Of a DNA stretch of 64,000 bases, positions 15,826 through 23,152 are shown piece by piece; the first letter of the stretch is position 1, and each line of letters opens with the position of its first letter. Source of the DNA: Paraferrimonas sedimenticola (lineage in GTDB: Bacteria; Pseudomonadota; Gammaproteobacteria; Enterobacterales; Shewanellaceae); assembly GCF_002282855.1 (NCBI RefSeq), contig NZ_NRIR01000003.1, positions 310,001 through 374,000 of the forward strand. Reading direction: 5' to 3'. The notes under the pieces are model-generated. The model saw only the letters and a list, made by a program, of their open reading frames with translations, searched no databases and was not told the origin of the DNA. The position numbers and the translations under genes were made by a program.

Positions 15826-16983
15826 ATGACTATCGTAGCAAAACCTGAATCTAGTGCTGAGCAGTGGTCTTTATACAACAAAATGTGGGAAGACCAGGTT
15901 GTAGGCAAAGGGCTTAAAGTTTACGAAGAACACGTGATGGCGAAACTGCGCGCGTGTATGGTTGGCGACCCGTTTGATATCTATATCCCACACGTAACCC
16001 CAGAAGTTCATGGTCTGATTAAAGACAACATGAGCCCAGAAGCTCAAAAAGAGTGGATGGAGAACGGTGGCGTTCACATGCGTGACGTTGACCCAGAGCG
16101 TTACGAGAAAATGGTTGCCGAGTGTGCCGCTCGTGACAAAGCGTACGAAGATGCTGGCATCTACATTGTTAAGAACCGTATCGGCTGGACTCCAGACGAA
16201 ATTATTAATGACTACGCAAGCTATGCCAACCAGAAGTACCTATCTTTGTACGCAGGCGCTCGCTGGCAGGTAGCTAAAGAGTACATATTGCACGCGGAAA
16301 CCGCGGGTCCTTGTAAGCCGACTCCTGTCGCCGCTCGTGCAGCACTATTGGCCCTGATTGAGGAAGATCCAACTGGAAACAGCGCAATCGCAGCATTCCC
16401 GAACCCTGAGCCAGATCCAAACGTCATCGGCCCTGGCATTGCAGGTGTAGACTTGGCTGACTGGCGCTACATGCCTGGCAACACTCTGTTGTTTGGTTTG
16501 GGTGCTCCGTCGAAAGAAGCTATCGCTGAAATTGAAGGCGGTAACGGTGACCTGACCCCAGCTGGTACTCCACGTGGTCGTGACCTATACATGCGCCTTC
16601 TGAACAAGTTGGGCATTAACCACGACACTTGGTACTTTGACAGCAACATCAGCTACCACCAAGACTGCATCATGCTGAACGTTACCGAAGGCGTGATTGG
16701 TCTACCAGATGACGGTAAGCACGGTATGTGGACTGACTTGCCAGAGTGTATTAAAGACTGGGAAATCGTACCGCTACCACTAGAAGACATTAAGCGTGGT
16801 GTGGCTAACTCTACCGCGATTGGTGATGGCCGAGTATTCATGGACTCTAGCTGTACTGAGACTATGAAGCGTCTAGAGAAGATGGGTTATGAGCCGATTC
16901 CGGTTCCTTACCAGACTTGCTGGCAGACCTTCAACTCTGGTATCGATTGTTCTGACACCAACATCTGGCGCGAAAACGACTAG
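15826..16983 (+). CDS. Amidinotransferase (GATM/inosamine amidinotransferase superfamily), copy 2
   Basis: 385 residues, about half identical by eye to copy 1. Triad positions by analogy with GATM: Asp212 in VDLADWRYMPGN, His278 in DSNISYHQDC and Cys375 in SGIDCSD near the C terminus. Other shared blocks are KVYEEH-x6-LRAC-x-VGDPF near residue 31, AGPxKP, GRDLYMRLL and RGVANST-x2-GDGR. ATG is behind TTAGGAG. Monocistronic, with a terminator behind. Expected reaction: transfer of an amidino group from arginine; acceptor unknown. Two divergent copies suggest two acceptors or two conditions. Confidence 0.83.
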   Translation: MTIVAKPESSAEQWSLYNKMWEDQVVGKGLKVYEEHVMAKLRACMVGDPFDIYIPHVTPEVHGLIKDNMSPEAQKEWMENGGVHMRDVDPERYEKMVAECAARDKAYEDAGIYIVKNRIGWTPDEIINDYASYANQKYLSLYAGARWQVAKEYILHAETAGPCKPTPVAARAALLALIEEDPTGNSAIAAFPNPEPDPNVIGPGIAGVDLADWRYMPGNTLLFGLGAPSKEAIAEIEGGNGDLTPAGTPRGRDLYMRLLNKLGINHDTWYFDSNISYHQDCIMLNVTEGVIGLPDDGKHGMWTDLPECIKDWEIVPLPLEDIKRGVANSTAIGDGRVFMDSSCTETMKRLEKMGYEPIPVPYQTCWQTFNSGIDCSDTNIWREND

Positions 16984-17035
16984 TTCGTTTGGTGAGACTC
17001 TCGAGGAGCCACTAGCACCTGCTGGTGGTTATCAG

Positions 17036-17063
17036 AAGGCCCTGATTTTTCAGGGTCTTTTTT
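17036..17063 (+). terminator. Terminator of amidinotransferase gene 2
   Basis: Stem GGCCCTGA / TCAGGGTC, then six T. Confidence 0.8.
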
Positions 17064-17218
17064 CGTTTCAAGGGCAGGGAATTGTGTTGTTTTTTGCTTA
17101 GCAGGTAACAGGAAGTGTCGCTGCTGAAGTAGGAGGTAGCTCAATATCTTTTGATCTGATTTAGCGTGAGTCTCGTTTGCTTTTGAGCTTGCAACTCAAA
17201 TTAGCTAAGGAACTTACA

Positions 17219-17809
17219 ATGAATTTATTCACCCGCTCGATTAATTTTAGCCTGGCACTAGTCGGCGTTCTGCTGATCGCATCTGTGGCCAATCCGGCGC
17301 TTGCCAAAAAGCCTAAGTGGGCTCAGAAAAATGACGTTAGCATCGTCGAGTTCGCCGTCGCTGCTTCAGCTAATAAGGATGAAGACACTCAGTTTGACGA
17401 TGCGGACGACCCCAAACGAGGGGATGATTTTGACGTCTTAGTAGCCGCTCTCATTGCCACTGGCGCCGTTGGTTTATTTGATGGCACTGATTACACAGTG
17501 TTCGCCCCTAATGACAATGCTTTTTACATGCTCACCGGCACCGACAATGACGAAGATGCTTTTAATGCGGCAGTGTCGACATTTGGAGCCGCTGGAGTAC
17601 TTGCGGTATTGCAATACCACGTGACCGAAGGGGTTCGTAATTCGCGCTCTGTTAAACGCGCTCAGCAAATCACCATGGCTGATGGCAATACCATTAGTTT
17701 CAGAAACGGTTTGATCATCGCGACTAACTCTGAAGCTGAAATTTTGGACGCTGACAATCGTTTTACTGACGGTATGATCCACGTGATTGATACTGTATTA
17801 CTGCCGTAA
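17219..17809 (+). CDS. Secreted fasciclin-domain protein
   Basis: 196 residues from the ATG behind TAAGGAA. A signal peptide of about 27 residues ends PALA. One fasciclin (FAS1) domain follows: FDVLVAALIATGAVGLFDGTDYTVFAPNDNAFYML (H1 region), then VLQYHVTEGV and DGMIHVIDTVLLP (H2 region). FAS1 domains mediate adhesion or surface contacts, and the protein should be periplasmic or extracellular. It has an acidic insert (DEDTQFDDADDPKRGDD) before the fold. It is a single gene between two terminators. Confidence 0.9.
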   Translation: MNLFTRSINFSLALVGVLLIASVANPALAKKPKWAQKNDVSIVEFAVAASANKDEDTQFDDADDPKRGDDFDVLVAALIATGAVGLFDGTDYTVFAPNDNAFYMLTGTDNDEDAFNAAVSTFGAAGVLAVLQYHVTEGVRNSRSVKRAQQITMADGNTISFRNGLIIATNSEAEILDADNRFTDGMIHVIDTVLLP

Positions 17810-17831
17810 TCTGGCGCTATTCGCGAACTAA

Positions 17832-17859
17832 AAAGCCAGTTGCGAAAGCAACTGGCTTT
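17832..17859. terminator. Bidirectional terminator between the fasciclin gene and mtrB
   Basis: Perfect 12-bp stem AAAGCCAGTTGC / GCAACTGGCTTT with a GAAA tetraloop, between converging genes. Confidence 0.85.
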
Positions 17860-17891
17860 GTTTGTTTGAAACGACAGTTCTATGAGCGTAG

Positions 17892-19973
17892 CTACATGCG
17901 ATAGCGCAGGCTCAACATGATCAAATGCGCCGTGTAATCATGGCGCTGATCACCATAGGTCACCACATTCCAAATCGTGCTAGGTGTGGTGCCGGCATTG
18001 GCAAAGTTAGTGTCTTTATAGCGCTCTAACTTGTAGTCCAATCTAAGGGCCGCTTGCTCGGATACCTGAAAACCTGCATAGGCATTGAGGTTGTGAACCC
18101 TTGAGAAGTAATCACCATAGCTACTAGGGCGTGCATTAACCACTACCGTGTCAGACTTAGAGTCGTTAAAGGTGTAATCGAGTCCCAAGGTCATTGCGTC
18201 GTCAAACAAATTGTTCTTAGCAATACCGGCGCCATAAGATTTGATCTTATCTTTCACCTCGCTATTCCAAGTAGGCAAGTTGTAGCTAGCGCTTCCAGCC
18301 TGTTCAGACAAAATCTCTTGGTCTGCGTAGAATGCGTGAGCCGTAAAACCATTGCTCGCCGACATATTGGCATTGACGTCAAAGTACTTATCTTGGGCTT
18401 CAGTTAGCCCAATAAGGGTTCCTTTGTAGTCGTCGTAAGCATAGCGATAGCCTGCATCTATGCTGAAAGCGGCAACCGGCGTGTAGGCGGCGCGCACTTC
18501 GCTAAAGGAGCGATTTCTGTCTGCCAGATAGTATTTACGCAGTAGCGCATTGTTTTCTCGTGAGGTATGCGCCGATGCTTGGTACACAGAGCCATCGCGT
18601 TCGCTGTAACCACCGCGGATCCACGCGTCAAAGGCGCTGAAACGATTCAAACGAATCTTACCCCAAAGCGTGTGTTCGTCGGTTTGCTCACGCTCCTGGT
18701 TGGAACGGTCGTCGCGACGAAAATCGTAGCCAAGCTCGCCTTTTAAACCCTGCGCCATGCGCACATCTGTGCCGATTTTAAACTTCTGGGTTTTGATGTC
18801 GTATTGCTTATTGAGCGCGACTCGGCCATTGACGTTATCAATGCTAATTTGGTCATAGGGCAGGGAGCTGGTCTTGTTGTCACGATTGCTGTAATCGTAT
18901 GCGGCGTGAAAACGCACATCGCGTGACACTCGAGCCGCCAATTTTAAGTTGGCTTGGGTCAAGTCGACTTTGCCATCCAACGATTGAGTAGGCACATCAA
19001 AGCGGTAATTGGTGGTCACATAACTCTGGTTTTGAGTCATTTTGGTGTGATTCACTCGACCAGAAAGATGAGTTCGACCCAATGTCACTTTACCCATCAG
19101 CGAGATAGTGTGTGCTTGGTTGTCGGGATCGAGCGCTACCGTACCTTGAGTCTGACCGCCAAAGGTTGGCGAGAAGGCGTTGCTCCAGTTGAGCTGGGCG
19201 TTACCATTGTTAAAGCGTGAACCATTGTAGGCCAGTGCGGCATACCAATTGGCGCCTTGCAGGCGAATGCCCGCTTCCAATAAATCTGTGGTGTAATCCA
19301 CTGGACTTGCAAGCATCATCGACTGGTTAAAGAAGGCGCCAGACAAGGTTTTAAGGCCTTTCTTTTCTTCTCGGCTGTAATCGACGTAAGCACTCCAAAG
19401 TTTCTCACCTTCAACCGCTGCGCCAATGAAGCCTTTTTGGCGTTTGAGTTTCAAAGTCACCGGCTGCAACGAGTTGTTAAGCTCGGTCATGCCTTGAGTG
19501 CTGCCAGCGGCGACCCAATTGTCGGGCAGGGTGAGGCTGTTGCTGCCAACACCTCGATAGGGGGTAAGGGCTTTGTCTGTCTCGTAAGTGACTATTTGTC
19601 GTATGCCCAGCTCAACGTTGGCAGTGCCCTTGCGACCAGCTCTAAGCGCCGCGTCACCGCGTTCAGTACCGAGCTCTCTCGCTTCAAACGCAGCGGTGTT
19701 TTTGCCCTTGCTGTAACGGACATCAGCGTCTAGTCGACCAAAGGCCCCATCTTTAACACCAAAGGCATTAGCACTGCGCACATCGTCAGTGTTGTGATTG
19801 CCGATACCAAGCGAAACGTCTCCGCGAATGTCTTTATCAGAGGTACAGGCTTTACACTCCCACTTGTCGAACTTCACCGACTCGGTATTGGCCTTATTGA
19901 GATTAAAGTCCGCTAACGCCACACCGGATTGGGTGAGCAGCGCTAAGGTAATCAGATTCAGTTTAAATTTCAT
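17892..19973 (-). CDS. mtrB: MtrB/PioB-family decaheme-associated outer membrane beta-barrel
   Basis: 693 residues (MtrB of S. oneidensis is about 697). A signal peptide of about 21 residues ends ALA. The N-terminal CxxC in KWECKACTSD is a hallmark of MtrB from this lineage. The rest is alternating amphipathic strands with Tyr/Arg-rich turns (for example AAYDYSNRDNK, AGYRYAYDD, LRLDYKLERY), ending in LRYRM. The barrel sheathes MtrA so electrons can cross the outer membrane. Last gene of the operon, 15 bp after mtrA. Confidence 0.92.
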   Translation of the reverse strand: MKFKLNLITLALLTQSGVALADFNLNKANTESVKFDKWECKACTSDKDIRGDVSLGIGNHNTDDVRSANAFGVKDGAFGRLDADVRYSKGKNTAAFEARELGTERGDAALRAGRKGTANVELGIRQIVTYETDKALTPYRGVGSNSLTLPDNWVAAGSTQGMTELNNSLQPVTLKLKRQKGFIGAAVEGEKLWSAYVDYSREEKKGLKTLSGAFFNQSMMLASPVDYTTDLLEAGIRLQGANWYAALAYNGSRFNNGNAQLNWSNAFSPTFGGQTQGTVALDPDNQAHTISLMGKVTLGRTHLSGRVNHTKMTQNQSYVTTNYRFDVPTQSLDGKVDLTQANLKLAARVSRDVRFHAAYDYSNRDNKTSSLPYDQISIDNVNGRVALNKQYDIKTQKFKIGTDVRMAQGLKGELGYDFRRDDRSNQEREQTDEHTLWGKIRLNRFSAFDAWIRGGYSERDGSVYQASAHTSRENNALLRKYYLADRNRSFSEVRAAYTPVAAFSIDAGYRYAYDDYKGTLIGLTEAQDKYFDVNANMSASNGFTAHAFYADQEILSEQAGSASYNLPTWNSEVKDKIKSYGAGIAKNNLFDDAMTLGLDYTFNDSKSDTVVVNARPSSYGDYFSRVHNLNAYAGFQVSEQAALRLDYKLERYKDTNFANAGTTPSTIWNVVTYGDQRHDYTAHLIMLSLRYRM

Positions 19974-19988
19974 CCGTCACTCTCCTTG

Positions 19989-20936
19989 TTAGCGCTGGAA
20001 CAATTTGCCAGATGGGTGATTAGACCCGTGGATCTGGGTATGGCAGTTGAGACAGCTGCGACCGCCGGTGAAGGCATTGTCGTTACCACCCGTGTATGGG
20101 TTACTAACGTGACCATCGCTTGCGTGGCACTGTTGACACAACTGAGGTGCTCGCGTTTTCAGCATGGCTTCGTTTACCGACCCGTGAGGGTTGTGGCAGG
20201 CCACGCAGTTCTCAGTGACCGGAGCGTGCTCCCACAAATGCGGGCCGCGCTTCTCGGCGTGACACTCGTAGCAGCTCTCGTTGATGCTTGGTTTTACCAA
20301 GTCCGCTTCGGTTAGAGTGCCGTGAGGATTGTGGCAGTCACTACAAAACATTTGCGACCACTTCAGCGGGTGCGCCGAGCGTTTCAGCGCATCGTTTTTT
20401 TGCTTGGTATGGCAAGCTGAGCAGACTTCTAATTGATTCTGTTTCACTAACACCTTGTCCTGATGGGTGTGAACCTGGTGACAGGAGGCACAAGACACGT
20501 CGGCAATGTCGTGATGACCGCCATTCCATGCCATGCGTTTGTCGTCTTGGTGACAACTCATACACACACTGTTTTGTTTTTCGGCAGATAGGGTGGAGTT
20601 AGGGCCAAAGGTGATCATTGGCTCGCGGCCACCCCGGTTGTGGCTGCCTTGGGGGCCATGGCAAGCTTCACATTGAAGCTCGGCCATTGGGCTTTTGGGG
20701 TGCGATGGGTCTCCGTGGACATTGTTGAAGATGGCTTTAACCTCGTCGGAACGGCGGTGGCACATCATGCAAGAATCCGCCCCTTTGGGCGAGTATTTAC
20801 CCTCGGCAAACTTGGTTTCCAAGACTTGCTCCACTTCTTCGGGAGACATAGTCTCGTCCCACTTGGCGGCTAGCGCTTGGCCAGACAATGTCAAGGCGGC
20901 GAGTAGGACTGCAGTTATTGGTTTTGTTAGTTTCAT
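19989..20936 (-). CDS. mtrA: Periplasmic decaheme c-type cytochrome MtrA/DmsE family
   Basis: About 315 residues with a signal peptide ending ALA and ten CxxCH haem motifs: CMMCH, CEACH, CMSCH, CASCH, CSACH, CSDCH, CYECH, CVACH, CQQCH, CLNCH. This is the exact number for MtrA/DmsE. It opens like Mtr[40 protein letters not shown] at 20936 is chosen; an in-frame GTG lies two codons upstream. It forms the electron wire through MtrB and passes electrons from periplasmic or inner-membrane quinol oxidases to the surface cytochromes encoded upstream. Confidence 0.94.
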   Translation of the reverse strand: MKLTKPITAVLLAALTLSGQALAAKWDETMSPEEVEQVLETKFAEGKYSPKGADSCMMCHRRSDEVKAIFNNVHGDPSHPKSPMAELQCEACHGPQGSHNRGGREPMITFGPNSTLSAEKQNSVCMSCHQDDKRMAWNGGHHDIADVSCASCHQVHTHQDKVLVKQNQLEVCSACHTKQKNDALKRSAHPLKWSQMFCSDCHNPHGTLTEADLVKPSINESCYECHAEKRGPHLWEHAPVTENCVACHNPHGSVNEAMLKTRAPQLCQQCHASDGHVSNPYTGGNDNAFTGGRSCLNCHTQIHGSNHPSGKLFQR

Positions 20937-20993
20937 CGTCACTTTCTCTTATTCCAAAAAGAGCACAGGGGAGACGAGCTCCCCTAGGTCCCA

Positions 20994-22997
20994 CTATTTA
21001 ATCGCACCGTGATTATCCACTTCAGGCGCGTGACAGAAGAAGCAGGTCTCTGACTGAGCCGCCTGATTAGCTTGAGTGAAGTCGCCATTGACGATGGCGC
21101 CTTGATTCTCAAGGCCGTGACCAATGGATTCAGGTACGTGACAAGTGACACAAACCGCGGTTCTTGGCGTGGTGTAACCCTGAGCTGTGTCGCTTTGATA
21201 AGTGCGGATTGCACCTTTCTTAGAGAAAGCATCCAGATTAAAGCTCTCGTGGCATTGCGAGCAGTTTTTCACCACTTGCTGGCCGTTGTGAGTGCTGTGG
21301 ATCTTCATCTCCCAAGCGCCGTTTCGAGTAGGCGAGAAGGTGCCTTCTGGAGTGTGACAAGTCACGCAGGCATCGGTACCGACTCTAAGCTCACCATTCA
21401 CTTCGCGACCCATTTGCTCCTGATTGAAGACAAAGCCAGCGTGGTTACCCTTGTGAATTTGCCAGGTATCGCCGTGACAACCCACACAAGTGGCGGCATC
21501 TACCGAATCGATGTGGCGCAGCGAAGGCGCATCACCGGAGGCTGTGACATGAGCCAGCGAAGATTTGGTGCCCGTGTATTCTGACGAACCATCTTCATTA
21601 CAATCCACGATTTGATCGGCCTCAGAGCAGACCGCCAGCCCGACAAAAGTGAAGGCAGTATCTGTGTCACCTTGGCCAAACGGCAGGGCGCCGGTATCCA
21701 CAGTGAGTTTGCCATCTTCTATCACGGCACCGCCATTAAGCTTGCCATCTAGCACCAAGTCGATGGATTTCTTGGCTTCAATGTTGTTGTCCGGATTGGC
21801 TAAGAAACCCATAACAGGGAAGTTAGGGCCAACGTTTGTGATGCTTTCTAGACGTTTGATTTTGTTGAGCATGCTCGATGCATCAACCGCATTACCTTCG
21901 CCATCGACTAGACCAATGGCAATTTTGGCAGAGCCTGTCGCTGTGCCTTCTGGCGGTGCAACATAGGTAAGGTCAAGTTGCATACCAACGCTATTAATGA
22001 CAGAGGCTGTTTGCGAATCTCTGCGCAAATGCAGTTCAGCGGTCCATTCACTGTTGTGGCAGGCGACACAGTTCGAGTTGTCTTGCTGTTGGCTATGTCC
22101 TTGGCCTGCTTGGAAGTCGATGTTGTGACAGCCAGTACAGGTTTCCATGGTTGGGATGCGAGCCCAATTGGCCGACTCAGCTAACTCCTCGTTTTCGACG
22201 TGGCAGCGGGCGCAATTGTTTTGCAGTAATTGCTCGCCTTTCTCACCCGTATATTCGTTACCGCGACTGTCGGTAAAAGCTCTGGCAGTGTTGTGAACAC
22301 TGTGAACTAGATGCGGCCACTGTGCCTCAGTGCGGAAACTGCCATTGTGACAGGTCGCACAAGTCTCGTGGGTGTAATAGGTGGAATGGCGTCGAGCTAA
22401 CGGTTCATCGGGATTGTGACACGCGGTACAAACCTGATGGGCTACAACGTCCTTAGTGTAATTAGGTGACCCGCCTTGGCCGTTAAAGTCGGCCACGATT
22501 TCGCGACGAGGCACAGGGGTGACGCCATCGGCCAACATACTGCCTTTACCGCCGGCGGTGACGTTATACCGTTGAGTTAATGCCGCGTCAAAACCATCAA
22601 GCGAAGGAGAGAAGGTGTAATAGCCATTCTTCTGGTCGGTATAAGAATCCAACCCACTTTCTCGGGCTGTACGAGTCCAAGTGGCAGCATCACCTGGGCT
22701 TGCGGCCTGCGGTGTTAATTGAGCCACCACTATGCCCATATCGGTAATACCAGCGACGGGTTTGCCGTCTTGGTTTGAAGCGTATACCTGAATAGTAGGG
22801 CGGTTGTCTTCGTAAGTTACTGCATCGACTTGCAAGTTAAGCACTTGAATGTCCATGGCGGGAGTACCACCAGGACGTCCTGGTTCACCCGGTCCGCCAG
22901 GAGGGCCGTCTTTACCGTCCTTTGAACAGCCAGTGATAACTAAGGCTGCGACAAAAATTAACAGCAAGCGTTTAAACCAACTTGTGTAGATTGTCAT
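20994..22997 (-). CDS. Outer-membrane decaheme lipoprotein cytochrome, OmcA/MtrC family
   Basis: 667 residues from the ATG behind AGGGAG. Lipobox VITGC is followed by a collagen-like Gly-Pro run (KDGKDGPPGGPGEPGRPGG) usual for this family. Ten CxxCH motifs occur in two pentahaem groups, CTACH, CATCH, CARCH, CTGCH, CVACH and CVGCH, CVTCH, CSQCH, CVTCH, CFFCH, separated by a beta domain. This is the MtrC/OmcA layout. Expected at the cell surface, passing electrons to metal oxides, flavins or other acceptors. It occupies the mtrC place in front of mtrA (57 bp). A GGGGAG-type hairpin lies in that gap. Confidence 0.93.
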   Translation of the reverse strand: MTIYTSWFKRLLLIFVAALVITGCSKDGKDGPPGGPGEPGRPGGTPAMDIQVLNLQVDAVTYEDNRPTIQVYASNQDGKPVAGITDMGIVVAQLTPQAASPGDAATWTRTARESGLDSYTDQKNGYYTFSPSLDGFDAALTQRYNVTAGGKGSMLADGVTPVPRREIVADFNGQGGSPNYTKDVVAHQVCTACHNPDEPLARRHSTYYTHETCATCHNGSFRTEAQWPHLVHSVHNTARAFTDSRGNEYTGEKGEQLLQNNCARCHVENEELAESANWARIPTMETCTGCHNIDFQAGQGHSQQQDNSNCVACHNSEWTAELHLRRDSQTASVINSVGMQLDLTYVAPPEGTATGSAKIAIGLVDGEGNAVDASSMLNKIKRLESITNVGPNFPVMGFLANPDNNIEAKKSIDLVLDGKLNGGAVIEDGKLTVDTGALPFGQGDTDTAFTFVGLAVCSEADQIVDCNEDGSSEYTGTKSSLAHVTASGDAPSLRHIDSVDAATCVGCHGDTWQIHKGNHAGFVFNQEQMGREVNGELRVGTDACVTCHTPEGTFSPTRNGAWEMKIHSTHNGQQVVKNCSQCHESFNLDAFSKKGAIRTYQSDTAQGYTTPRTAVCVTCHVPESIGHGLENQGAIVNGDFTQANQAAQSETCFFCHAPEVDNHGAIK

Positions 22998-23118
22998 GTT
23001 AACTCCCTGCTTGAGAGGCTCTTTGTTACTCAGATTTGGCAGTACACTTGTTGTGAAGCAAAGCCAATCGAGCGTTTTTATTGGTTGTGATTGCTCGGCT
23101 TCGACCAATCACTCATTC

Positions 23119-23148
23119 CTAAAAAGGGTGGAGCTGAGCTCCACCCTT
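23119..23148 (-). terminator. Intra-operon terminator/attenuator after the 11-heme cytochrome gene
   Basis: On the minus strand a 12-bp inverted repeat AAGGGTGGAGCT / AGCTCCACCC runs into TTTTT. It is only a few bases past the undecaheme gene stop and ahead of the decaheme gene, so it can reduce downstream expression. Confidence 0.7.
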
Positions 23149-23152
23149 GGCC

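Noticed and set aside
22998-23108. N-terminal extension of the decaheme cytochrome
   Set aside because: The extension has no signal sequence; the ATG at 22997 has a good ribosome site and places a lipobox at the right distance.
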